Shown here piece after piece: positions 26,279 through 33,407 of a stretch of 64,000 nt of DNA. Source of the DNA: Paenibacillus humicola (GTDB taxonomy: Bacteria; Bacillota; Bacilli; Paenibacillales; Paenibacillaceae). The stretch covers positions 249,501 to 313,500 of the forward strand of contig NZ_JAQGPL010000001.1 in assembly GCF_028826105.1 (NCBI RefSeq). The letters run 5' to 3'. The notes beneath the pieces were generated by a model that was not told where the DNA came from, did no database searches, and was given only the letters and a program-made list of their open reading frames with translations. Position 1 is the stretch's first letter. Every line of letters starts with the position of its first letter. The position numbers were made by a program, and so were the translations under genes.

Positions 26279-27064
26279 ATGGATTTAGGATTGCAAGGGA
26301 AAGTTGCGCTCGTCACGGCGGCGAGCAAAGGACTCGGCAAAGCGTGCGCGATGCGGCTTGCGCGGGAAGGGGCGAATGTCGCCATTTGCGCAAGGGACGA
26401 GGAGACGCTGCGGCAGACCGCGGCGGAAATCGAACGGGAAACGGGGCGAGAGGTGCTGGCTGTTCAGGCCGATGTGGCTTCCGCAACCGACATTGAGCGT
26501 TTCATCGGGGCGAGCGTCGACCGCTTCGGTCATATCGACGCGCTGATCTGCAACGCGGGAGGTCCGCCGGCGGGAACATTTAAGACGATTACGGAGGAGC
26601 AGTGGGAGGCGGCGATTCAGCTTAATCTGATGAGCGTCATCCGCCTGATCCGGCATACGCTGCCTCATTTTCCGGCGGGCAGCGGACGCATCGTTTACGT
26701 TTCGTCGTCTTCGATTAAGCAGCCGATTCCGGGCCTGCTGCTCAGCAATACGCTCCGGCTCGGCGTGCAGGGCATGATCAAGACGCTGTCCGACGAGCTG
26801 TCGGGCGACGGCATCCTGATCAATACGCTGGCTCCCGGCCGCTTCGATACGGACCGCGTACGGGGACTCGACCAGGGCCGGGCCGCCAAGGCCGGCGTCG
26901 GTTACGAGTCGTTCCGTTCCGACATCGAACGGGAAATCCCGCTCGGCCGCTACGGAAACCCGGAGGAATTCGCGCGATACGCGGCATTCCTGGCATCGCC
27001 GGCCAACAGCTACATGACCGGCCAGACGGTCCTGGTCGACGGCGGCATGACGAAAGGGGTATAG
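26279..27064 (+). CDS. Short-chain dehydrogenase/reductase with atypical active site
   Basis: A 261-residue SDR fold. The cofactor motif TAASKGLG (13-20) and structural CNAGG (91-95) are normal. By alignment with FabG-type enzymes, the catalytic Tyr-x-x-x-Lys is replaced by Ser156-Asn-Thr-Leu-Arg160. The C-terminal FLASPANSYMTGQTVLVDGG is typical. It either uses different chemistry or has a binding role. Last gene of the hydantoinase run, followed by a hairpin. Confidence 0.85.
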   Translation: MDLGLQGKVALVTAASKGLGKACAMRLAREGANVAICARDEETLRQTAAEIERETGREVLAVQADVASATDIERFIGASVDRFGHIDALICNAGGPPAGTFKTITEEQWEAAIQLNLMSVIRLIRHTLPHFPAGSGRIVYVSSSSIKQPIPGLLLSNTLRLGVQGMIKTLSDELSGDGILINTLAPGRFDTDRVRGLDQGRAAKAGVGYESFRSDIEREIPLGRYGNPEEFARYAAFLASPANSYMTGQTVLVDGGMTKGV

Positions 27065-27109
27065 CGGGCGAACGCTTTATCCTGCTAGGCTCCACAATCA
27101 TTAGTCCCC

Positions 27110-27152
27110 AAGGGGCGGTTTTTCTTCGATCCGAAGAAAATCGCCCTTTTGG
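27110..27152 (+). terminator. Terminator-like hairpin after the SDR gene
   Basis: AAGGGGCGGTTTTTCTTCG (27110-27128) pairs with CGAAGAAAATCGCCCTTTT (27132-27150) with a few mismatches. The rest of the 300-base gap up to 27364 holds no recognisable gene; TTGAAA (27308-27313) and TACAAT (27329-27334) near its end could be a weak promoter with a short spacer. Confidence 0.65.
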
Positions 27153-27364
27153 CGCTGCCGGCGTCCGTTCGAGGCCGTCCGGCTTTTGCCTTGGCAGTGG
27201 CCGAATCTCGGCTGAAGCGGGAAAAGAATAGCTGCCGATCTCCATTCATGTGAATAAGAAGCAGACAGAGGTTGGATCATAATCCCTAAGGAAGCGAAAA
27301 TAGGCTATTGAAAATGTGTCGGATTTGTTACAATGGAGGCCAACAACCATTTGGAGGGATCATC

Positions 27365-27667
27365 ATGACAAGCTCCAGAATCTTAAAGGTGATTACGGGA
27401 CTGTTCGAGCTCGCATTAGCCATTCCGCTGCTTGGGGGCAGCCTCGTCATCGCCAGCGGTTACTCGCTCCTGGGCTTCATGTTTATTCTCCACCTCGTGA
27501 CCCTAACGCTTTCCTGGTTTAATAAAGAGCCGTTCTACGGCTCCGTGCTTGGCGTCATCACTTCGGCTTTGGCATGGATCCCCATCGTCGGATGGATGCT
27601 GCATTTGCTTTCCGGCATTTTGCTGCTGATTTCGTCCGCCCAAAGAGGGAGACGCGCCGTATCGTAA
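27365..27667 (+). CDS. Small hydrophobic membrane protein of unknown function
   Basis: A 100-residue protein with three predicted membrane segments (about 7-28, 35-52, 62-92) and a short basic C-terminus (AQRGRRAVS). TTGGAGGGA precedes the ATG at 27365. I recognise no family. It stands alone between two terminator-like elements. Confidence 0.7.
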   Translation: MTSSRILKVITGLFELALAIPLLGGSLVIASGYSLLGFMFILHLVTLTLSWFNKEPFYGSVLGVITSALAWIPIVGWMLHLLSGILLLISSAQRGRRAVS

Positions 27668-27692
27668 GCCCGGTTCCGGCTGGAGAACAAAT

Positions 27693-27715
27693 CGGGCGTT
27701 CTTAGGGAACGCCCG
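27693..27715. other. Hairpin without T run
   Basis: CGGGCGTTC and GAACGCCCG are perfect 9-base arms with a TTAGG loop, 26 bases after the small membrane-protein gene. It lacks a T tract, so it may be a 3' end stabiliser or part of the larger structured stretch that follows. Confidence 0.5.
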
Positions 27716-27738
27716 CAATGGGGATTCGCCGCTCTTCA

Positions 27739-27865
27739 GCCGGAACGCAACGCCGGCAAAAGGGCGGCGAGCCGGAACACAGTGCCCGTAAAGCGGCGGC
27801 GTTTTGCCAAGACGTGCACTAATGCAAAAAAAGGCGACGGCGGTGTGCCGGAATTCAATGCCGGC
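27739..27865. repeat. Three related GCCGGAA-nnCAnnGCC elements
   Basis: Copies at 27739-27757, 27771-27788 and 27847-27865 share GCCGGAA, then CA, then GCC(G/C)G. Copies 1 and 3 each fold into a 5-pair GCCGG/CCGGC hairpin with a nine-base loop. The spacing is irregular. They could be a decayed array or parts of one structured RNA. Confidence 0.45.
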
Positions 27866-27897
27866 TGCTTGGACATCCGGGACGACGAGCCTTTTTT
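27827..27897 (+). terminator. Terminator-like long-range hairpin
   Basis: AAAAAAGGC (27827-27835) pairs with GCCTTTTTT (27889-27897), enclosing the third GCCGG hairpin. The closing T run resembles a terminator at the end of a short structured RNA. Confidence 0.45.
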
Positions 27898-27969
27898 ATT
27901 GAGCGCTCTCCATTATTTATGAGGTCCGGTTCCGTGTCGGCCTTCCTTTTAGGGCGGAGTCGGCCTAAT

Positions 27970-28036
27970 TCATACACAGCGTTAACATTTAATGGGATTC
28001 CATTCCGAGCATGTGGATGATTGAAACTGTGGATAA
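27970..28036. promoter_or_regulatory. DnaA-type boxes, group A
   Basis: TGTGGATAA (28028-28036) is a perfect DnaA box on the minus strand (TTATCCACA). TGTGGATGA (28012-28020, minus) and TCATACACA (27970-27978, plus) each have one mismatch. Confidence 0.5.
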
Positions 28037-28163
28037 GTGAATAAATGCGTAAAACTGCACCAGGTAAAGGGCTGCCGTTCGAGCGTGCATGTGCACAAGT
28101 TTGAGGATAACTTTGTTGAGACCGTCGTCAATTGTATTCCGCTGCTATGGAAAGCGCCGGGAG

Positions 28164-28481
28164 TCAGTCCAGCGTTTTCAGCAGCGCATACAAATAATCG
28201 ACCGACTGCATCGTGTACTCCAGCCGGAGCAGCTTGCCGTCTTTCAGGAGAGCCAGAGACGGAACGGAAGAAATTTTCCACTCGGCCGTAACGGCCGGCG
28301 CGAAGTTAATGTTGAGCTTATAAAGGTCGGCGGATACGGACGCCGCCTTCGCGATTTCGAGCATCCGTTCCGCCAGCTTGCACGTCCCGCAGAACGGGGT
28401 GTGGAACAGGACGGCGGCTTTGCCTGTCCCTGCGCGCATCATCGCGATTAACTCGGCTTCGCCGATTTCGGGCAAGCCCAT
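28164..28481 (-). CDS. Thioredoxin-like protein
   Basis: A 105-residue single thioredoxin fold with a CGTC active site (Cys31, Cys34) in FHTPFCGTCK and the cis-proline region SSVPSLALLKDG. It resembles small cytoplasmic thioredoxin-like proteins such as YusE/YtpP. AAAGGGAG precedes the ATG. It is transcribed alone and is flanked on both sides by DnaA-box groups. Confidence 0.85.
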   Translation of the reverse strand: MGLPEIGEAELIAMMRAGTGKAAVLFHTPFCGTCKLAERMLEIAKAASVSADLYKLNINFAPAVTAEWKISSVPSLALLKDGKLLRLEYTMQSVDYLYALLKTLD

Positions 28482-28580
28482 GTCCGCACTCCCTTTCCGT
28501 TATGCTGCATATATGAAAAGCGTACCACGAAAATCGGCAAAGTTGAACTCCGCGCCGCGGCTGCCGGAAACAATTCGGAA

Positions 28581-28680
28581 TTATGCACAGAGTTATACAC
28601 ATCGCCCACAGTAAGAAGGCCCATGAAAGTCAAGGTTCTCCACGAATATATCCACATATCCACAGTTTGTAGTGTCCACA
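28581..28680. promoter_or_regulatory. DnaA-type boxes, group B
   Basis: Two perfect boxes, TTATGCACA (28581-28589) and TTATACACA (28593-28601), lie three bases apart in the same direction. ATATCCACA at 28648-28656 and 28656-28664 each have one mismatch and GTGTCCACA at 28672-28680 has two. They lie upstream of the thioredoxin-like gene (minus) and the epimerase gene (plus) in a 346-base gap with no other gene. Confidence 0.6.
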
Positions 28681-28827
28681 GCTTCTTGCAGGACAAACAA
28701 AACTGTGCCCGATCCGGTTCACATCATCCCTTCCCTACCGATAGTTTCAAAAAATACCACCTTGTTCCTTTACCTCCGCGGGTTTAAAATAGAAGCGCAT
28801 TTGAGAAAACGGAGAAGGAGCGATTGC

Positions 28828-29661
28828 ATGCAGACCATCGCCGTTACGGGAGGAAGCGGGAAGCTGGGCGTCCGGGTAGTCGAGGAATTGTTGAACCAGG
28901 GCTTCCGCGTTGTCTCATTGGATGAGAGGCGGTCCGATAAGCTGAACTGCAGGCAAATTCAAACCGACCTGTCCGATTTCGGCCAAGTCGTGAGCGGTCT
29001 GCAGGGGGCTGGCGCCGTCCTGCACCTGGCTGCGATCCCCGCGCCGCTCGGGTATACGAACACCCATATTTTCGCTAACAACGTCCTGTCCACCTATCAC
29101 ATACTCGAGGCGGCTTCACTGCTCGGCATCCCGAAGGTCGCGGCCTGCTCAAGCGAGTCGGCATACGGCTTCGCATGGGCGTCGAAGCCTTTCGCGCCGC
29201 AGTATGTGCCGGTGGACGAGGCGCATCCGCTGCTGCCGCAGGAATGCTACGGGCTGTCGAAACAGGCCGGCGAGCTGGCGGGGGCGATGTTTCACCGCCG
29301 TACGGGCATGCAGGTCATCGCGCTGCGGTATTCCATGATCGTCGCGCCTCACGAATATGAAAAACACGCGGTTACCGACCCGGAGCGGTACACCCGCATT
29401 TTGTGGAGCTACATTGACATCCGCGATGCTGCACAGGCGGGTATTGCCGCGCTTCGATTTGACGGCGGCGGGTTCCATGCCCTGAATATTACGAGTGACG
29501 ACACGCTAAGCGATTGGCCGACCGAACGGCTGTTGGACCGGTTTTTTCCGGAGCTGAAGGACCGTCGCGTCTCATTCGAAGGCCGGGAGGCGGTCGTCAG
29601 CAACAATTTGGCGAAACAGGTGCTGAACTGGTCGCCGGCATACTCATGGACATCGGCTTAA
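28828..29661 (+). CDS. NAD-dependent epimerase/dehydratase family protein
   Basis: A 277-residue extended SDR: TGGSGKLGVRVVEEL at the N-terminus (NAD-binding), an AAIPAP segment, SSESAYG, and the catalytic YGLSK (Tyr-x-x-x-Lys). It probably acts on a nucleotide sugar or related polyol. The ATG at 28828 follows GAAGGAG; the upstream open frame lacks support. A good terminator follows. Confidence 0.85.
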   Translation: MQTIAVTGGSGKLGVRVVEELLNQGFRVVSLDERRSDKLNCRQIQTDLSDFGQVVSGLQGAGAVLHLAAIPAPLGYTNTHIFANNVLSTYHILEAASLLGIPKVAACSSESAYGFAWASKPFAPQYVPVDEAHPLLPQECYGLSKQAGELAGAMFHRRTGMQVIALRYSMIVAPHEYEKHAVTDPERYTRILWSYIDIRDAAQAGIAALRFDGGGFHALNITSDDTLSDWPTERLLDRFFPELKDRRVSFEGREAVVSNNLAKQVLNWSPAYSWTSA

Positions 29662-29771
29662 ATAAGCGAATTACCAGATTACTCCGTGTTGACGCAAATC
29701 GGGTACGAGTTTGTGTAAGCGGATTCCCGCGGGTCATTTTGCGCGAGGTGCCATGGTGCCCGTAATCGAAT

Positions 29772-29815
29772 GAAGGCTTCGATACCCCTCTCGGGGCGTC
29801 CGAAGCCTTCTTCAA
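29772..29815 (+). terminator. Terminator after the epimerase gene
   Basis: GAAGGCTTCG (29772-29781) and CGAAGCCTTC (29801-29810) pair perfectly, and CCCC/GGGG adds an inner stem. Only a short T-rich stretch follows. Confidence 0.7.
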
Positions 29816-30013
29816 TGATTGAAAAGGTTATCTCTTCGCCTTCCTCACGCGATGGATCGAAAGGAATGAAACTCGTTCCGCCGCCAAAAGACAGCGCCTG
29901 CCGGTTTTATGCGGCGGCGCATCCCGCATGTCCCGTTGCCGATCCATATTCCGTTCCGCGAATGACCAGCCAGTGCTTCGCCAAGGGGGACTGGATTTAT
30001 CGCGGAAACGAAG

Positions 30014-30110
30014 TTATCAACAGGTTTATTCACAAATTTCACAGCAAATATCCCCAGAATTTCGGGAATTTTCAATTGTTATCCACATATCCCCGGCAAG
30101 GTTATTCACA
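30014..30110. promoter_or_regulatory. DnaA-type boxes, group C
   Basis: Three perfect boxes in one direction: TTATTCACA (30026-30034), TTATCCACA (30079-30087) and TTATTCACA (30102-30110). TTATCAACA (30014-30022) has one mismatch. The stretch between them is A/T-rich. Confidence 0.65.
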
Positions 30111-30144
30111 TTACGGAGACGCCTTGTGGGCGGACAACGTATGG

Positions 30145-30552
30145 CTATTGAAGCGGAGCGCCGCCCGGATACGGGAATTGGCTGGAATAGCCGCTGAACT
30201 GCTGGTAAGCCTGATCAATTTTTTGCTGCTGCTCCGCTTCCAGCTTGTAGTGGCCTTTGCGGAACATCAGCTCGAACAGGCCGTACTGGCACTGGTGGGT
30301 TTCCGTCAAAATCATCATCAGGTCCTCGTGAAGAGCGGCATGGCTTGCTTCCCGGACCGATACGTTGAAGCTGTCGGTCAAATATTTTTCCGTCGCCAAA
30401 ATATCGTTGAGCCGGTCGCGGTCGTTCAGCTCGGGTCCTTTGACCTGCGGCTCGTAAGGCGGCTTCGGATTTTTAATCGTCGTCTGAGACGGATTTTGGC
30501 TCTGGCTCTGATTTTGCATTTGGTTTTGATTTTGATTTTGATTTTGGTTCAT
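30145..30552 (-). CDS. CotF-like spore coat protein
   Basis: A 135-residue protein. Residues 1-24 are an Asn/Gln repeat; residues 45-115 are a helical CotF-type domain (DILATEKYLTDSFNVSVREASHAALHEDLMMILTETH) and the tail is Tyr/Pro/Gly-rich. It is probably a spore coat component. GGAGG precedes the ATG. It shares its design with the gene 16 bases upstream, so the two form an operon, presumably mother-cell expressed. Confidence 0.85.
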   Translation of the reverse strand: MNQNQNQNQNQMQNQSQSQNPSQTTIKNPKPPYEPQVKGPELNDRDRLNDILATEKYLTDSFNVSVREASHAALHEDLMMILTETHQCQYGLFELMFRKGHYKLEAEQQQKIDQAYQQFSGYSSQFPYPGGAPLQ

Positions 30553-30568
30553 TTGCGGCGCCTCCTGT

Positions 30569-30868
30569 CTATTGTTGGGATTGGGGCTGCGGAACGTTTT
30601 TCATTTGCTGCACATTGTCATTCTGCAAATGCCGAAGCAGCAGTTCGTAATGACGCTGATGCATTTGGCCGGCCTGGTCGATCGCCTGAGCGATTTCGGA
30701 GTCGGAGCATTCGGCTGCAAAATGCCGGCATTTCTTCATCGCCAGCAGCTCCCACGACAATTGGTCCTTCAGGTACTGCGCGTCTTTAATCGTCACGACT
30801 TGGGGCGGCGTCTGCATCACCGCTTGCGGCTGCGTTTGATTTTGCGTTTGGTTCTGATTTTGCTGCAT
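30569..30868 (-). CDS. CotF-like spore coat protein, short form
   Basis: A 99-residue protein with an Asn/Gln/Thr-rich N-terminus (1-14) and a helical CotF-like hairpin (IKDAQYLKDQLSWELLAMKKCRHFAAECSDSEIAQAID ... HYELLLRHLQ). AAAGGAG precedes the ATG. It is the first gene of the two-gene coat operon. The two N-terminal N/Q tracts probably arose by short codon-repeat expansion. Confidence 0.8.
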   Translation of the reverse strand: MQQNQNQTQNQTQPQAVMQTPPQVVTIKDAQYLKDQLSWELLAMKKCRHFAAECSDSEIAQAIDQAGQMHQRHYELLLRHLQNDNVQQMKNVPQPQSQQ

Positions 30869-30981
30869 GAGTGATCTCCTTTGCGATGGATTTGACCATA
30901 GTTTGTCTCGATTTGAAATTTTTAATCTTCGGCTATATTTATTGTCAAATATCCGACTTCGAGTTGTTGAAGAAATAAACC

Positions 30982-31011
30982 TTGATGTAAGCGGATGTTA
31001 CGTTATAAAAT
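30982..31011 (+). promoter_or_regulatory. Promoter of the first exopolysaccharide block
   Basis: TTGATG (30982-30987) with TATAAA (31004-31009) at 16 bases or TAAAAT (31006-31011) at 18 bases. The SinR-type operator starts nine bases downstream. Confidence 0.55.
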
Positions 31012-31019
31012 ACTATTGC

Positions 31020-31035
31020 GTTCTTTAAAAAGAAC
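31020..31035. promoter_or_regulatory. SinR-type operator before the pyruvyltransferase gene
   Basis: GTTCTTT-AA-AAAGAAC has perfect 7-base arms around two A. Each arm fits the SinR heptamer GTTCTYT, and arm length and spacing equal those of the known B. subtilis eps operator (GTTCTCT-AA-AGAGAAC). It sits just downstream of the -10 box. Confidence 0.75.
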
Positions 31036-31072
31036 AATCTTCGTTTTTATCATACCTGTCAGGACGTGAATT

Positions 31073-32179
31073 ATGAAAATCTGCACCATAACCTGCCATA
31101 ACGTCTATAATCATGGCGCTTCGCTGCAGGCTTATGCTTTGATGAAGTATTTAATGAAATGCGGACATGAAGTGGAAATTATCGATTATAGACCGGGCTA
31201 TTTAAGCAGCCAATACAAATTGACGAATGTGAACAGCCCGAAGTGGGAACGAAATCTGTTCACGCGGTTGATTTACATTACGCTGAAGCTGCCGTTTCGA
31301 ATTAGAGGGTTGAAGCGAAAGCGCAGCTTTGACGCGTTTACCAAGCAATATTTGAAACTAACGCCTGCACGCTATTCATCGTACGAGGAACTGAAGTCTG
31401 CTCCACCGCAGGCTGAAGCATACATTTGCGGCAGCGACCAAATATGGAACAGTCTTCATCGAAATGGAAAGGACCCGGCATTCTATCTTGATTTTATCCC
31501 CGACGGGATAACGAAAATGTCCTACGCCGCAAGCTTTGCAACCGATACAATCGCGGACGAGTACAAGCCCCTGGTAAAGAAGCGGGTAGAACGATTGAAC
31601 GGTATCGGCGTCCGTGAATCAAGCGGAATTAAAATTCTGGAGGAATTGGGTGTAAAAGATGCGGTCAATGTGCTGGATCCTGCATTTTTATTGACAAGCA
31701 GCGAATGGGACCAAGTCGGGGCGGAGCGCTTCGATGAACCTTACATACTGATTTACGACTTCGACAACAGCCAAATGATCAAAGATATCGCTTTGAAGCT
31801 GAAGAAAAAATACGGGTACCGGATTTTTCTCGTCAATCCCAACAAGCTTGGATATGCGGACCGATATTTTACCTATGACGGCCCCTCCACCTTCGTTTCG
31901 CTGATCCGGGATGCCAAGCTTGTCATCTCCAACTCGTACCATGCGGTCGTATTTTCGATTATTTATGAAACGGAATTTTTTATCGTGAACCGGACAGAAG
32001 CAATCAACACGCGGATGAGAGATTTACTGAACGACTTAAATTTAAGTTCCCGGCTTATTGGCGAAGGAACCCGGAGCGAACGGCTCACGGAACGAATCGA
32101 TTTTAAGGAGAAGAAAAAGCGGCTGGAGGAGAAGATCGCATTCTCCAAACGGTATTTGGCGAGTTTATTAGAATCTTGA
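31073..32179 (+). CDS. Polysaccharide pyruvyltransferase family protein
   Basis: A 368-residue enzyme that adds ketal-linked pyruvate from phosphoenolpyruvate to an exopolysaccharide, like EpsI/EpsO. Motifs are CHNVYNHGASLQAYAL near the N-terminus, YICGSDQIWN, VISNSYHAVVFSIIY and a C-terminal helical region. The ATG is weakly supported by AGGACG. First gene of a plus-strand block with a glycosyltransferase, flippase, acyltransferase and beta-helix protein; base composition is more A/T-rich than in the first 30 kb. Confidence 0.87.
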   Translation: MKICTITCHNVYNHGASLQAYALMKYLMKCGHEVEIIDYRPGYLSSQYKLTNVNSPKWERNLFTRLIYITLKLPFRIRGLKRKRSFDAFTKQYLKLTPARYSSYEELKSAPPQAEAYICGSDQIWNSLHRNGKDPAFYLDFIPDGITKMSYAASFATDTIADEYKPLVKKRVERLNGIGVRESSGIKILEELGVKDAVNVLDPAFLLTSSEWDQVGAERFDEPYILIYDFDNSQMIKDIALKLKKKYGYRIFLVNPNKLGYADRYFTYDGPSTFVSLIRDAKLVISNSYHAVVFSIIYETEFFIVNRTEAINTRMRDLLNDLNLSSRLIGEGTRSERLTERIDFKEKKKRLEEKIAFSKRYLASLLES

Positions 32180-32198
32180 TGGGTGGTCGGAATCTTCT

Positions 32199-33380
32199 AT
32201 GAAGAAAATCCTGTTCGTGATCGATTCCTTAAGCAGTGGCGGCGCGGAAAAAAGCCTCATTTCGCTGTTGTCGTTATTTGATTTTAATCGCTACGAGGTC
32301 GACCTGCTGATGTTTTCAAAAAAGGGACTGTATTTGCCTTTAATTCCAAAGAGCGTCCGGGTTCTCGAGACCCCTTCTTTTTTGGGGAAAATGGCCGCGG
32401 GTATTCCTGAATTGATCAAAAAAAAAGAGTTTGAAGTGCTGTATACCCGGATTGGAGCATCGCTCGCCCTTCGTAATCCTTCTAAAACAAGTCGCATGCA
32501 CCGTTCCCAAATCAGTTGGAAGTGGTTATCGAAGGGGGTAGGAGGGTTAGCCGGTGAATATGATGCCGCCATTGCGTACAGTCAAGGCATGCCCACTTAT
32601 TTTGTTGCGGAAAAGGTCCGGTCACGGAAAAAGTTCTGCTGGGTTAATACGGATTACAAGACCGCCCCGTATAACAATTCGTTCGATGCTCCTTACTATG
32701 AGCAGTATGACCAAGTCGTTGCCGTTTCCGACGTCAATAAAGAGGTGTTTGTCCGCGAGATGCCATTGGCGCAAAAGAAAACGACGGTTGTTTACGATAT
32801 TGTATCGCCCGAATTGATCCGGTCCATGGCCTTGCAGGGAGAAAGCTTTAATGACGGATTCCGGGGTCTGCGGCTGCTTACAATCGGACGTCTGGTTGAA
32901 GTCAAAGGGTACGATTTGGCGGTAGAGGCATGCCGTCTGCTTGTCGACCGGGGATATGATTTAAAATGGTATATCATCGGAGAAGGACCTTGGCGGGACA
33001 AGCTGATCGAAATGATTCGCAGACTTCGTCTGGAGGAGCGCGTCGTACTTCTGGGGACGTACCACAACCCTTACGGGTTTCTGAAACAATGCGATATTTA
33101 TGTACAGCCCTCCCGGTATGAAGGCTTCGGACTCGCGATTGCAGAGGCCAGGGTATTGAGGAAGCCCATTGTGGCGACAAATTTTACAACCGTCCATAAT
33201 CAATTGAAAAACCGGGAAAACGGTTTAATAGTCGGGATGACACCCGGTGAAATATCGGCAGGCATTCAGGAGTTAATCGATGACGGTGGTCTAAGACGCG
33301 ATTTATGCAATCATCTGGCCGCCGAACAGATTGGGACAGAAGAGGAAATTTTTAAAGTCTACAAACTTATCGAGGCGTAA
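32199..33380 (+). CDS. Glycosyltransferase family 4 protein
   Basis: A 393-residue GT-B enzyme. The N-terminal IDSLSSGGAEKSLISLLSL is the acceptor-side glycine-rich loop, and the C-terminal donor site reads VQPSRYEGFGLAIAEARVLRKPIVATNF (the ExxxxxxxE motif). It would transfer a sugar during repeat-unit assembly at the membrane. It is related to the gene at 52109 (both open with ...SGGAEKSL / ...VGGVERSL). Confidence 0.88.
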   Translation: MKKILFVIDSLSSGGAEKSLISLLSLFDFNRYEVDLLMFSKKGLYLPLIPKSVRVLETPSFLGKMAAGIPELIKKKEFEVLYTRIGASLALRNPSKTSRMHRSQISWKWLSKGVGGLAGEYDAAIAYSQGMPTYFVAEKVRSRKKFCWVNTDYKTAPYNNSFDAPYYEQYDQVVAVSDVNKEVFVREMPLAQKKTTVVYDIVSPELIRSMALQGESFNDGFRGLRLLTIGRLVEVKGYDLAVEACRLLVDRGYDLKWYIIGEGPWRDKLIEMIRRLRLEERVVLLGTYHNPYGFLKQCDIYVQPSRYEGFGLAIAEARVLRKPIVATNFTTVHNQLKNRENGLIVGMTPGEISAGIQELIDDGGLRRDLCNHLAAEQIGTEEEIFKVYKLIEA

Positions 33381-33407
33381 TTCGCGGGGATGAAATGAGG
33401 AAATAGA

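Larger units (their letters stand above)
27668..28163. other. 496-base intergenic region with hairpins and DnaA boxes
   Basis: No gene is supported. It holds a 9-base-pair hairpin (27693-27715), three related GCCGGAA-containing elements (27739-27865), a terminator-like long hairpin (27827-27897) and DnaA-type boxes (27970-28036). All are listed separately. Confidence 0.6.
29662..30144. other. 483-base intergenic region with terminator and DnaA boxes
   Basis: No gene supported. It contains the terminator of the epimerase gene near 29772-29815 and a group of DnaA boxes at 30014-30110. Confidence 0.6.

Noticed and set aside
27970..30110. Chromosomal or plasmid replication origin
   Set aside because: DnaA boxes are dense, but there is no dnaA, dnaN or rep gene and no clear A/T-rich unwinding element beside them. 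Reported as a DnaA-box cluster only.
30482..30545. Tandem repeat array or CRISPR-like element
   Set aside because: The repeated GATTTT units are codons of the Asn/Gln tract of a coat protein and have no spacers.
29770..30789. 339-codon plus-strand open frame over the coat genes
   Set aside because: Runs antisense to two CotF-like genes that have good ribosome sites. The translation has no domain and covers a terminator.
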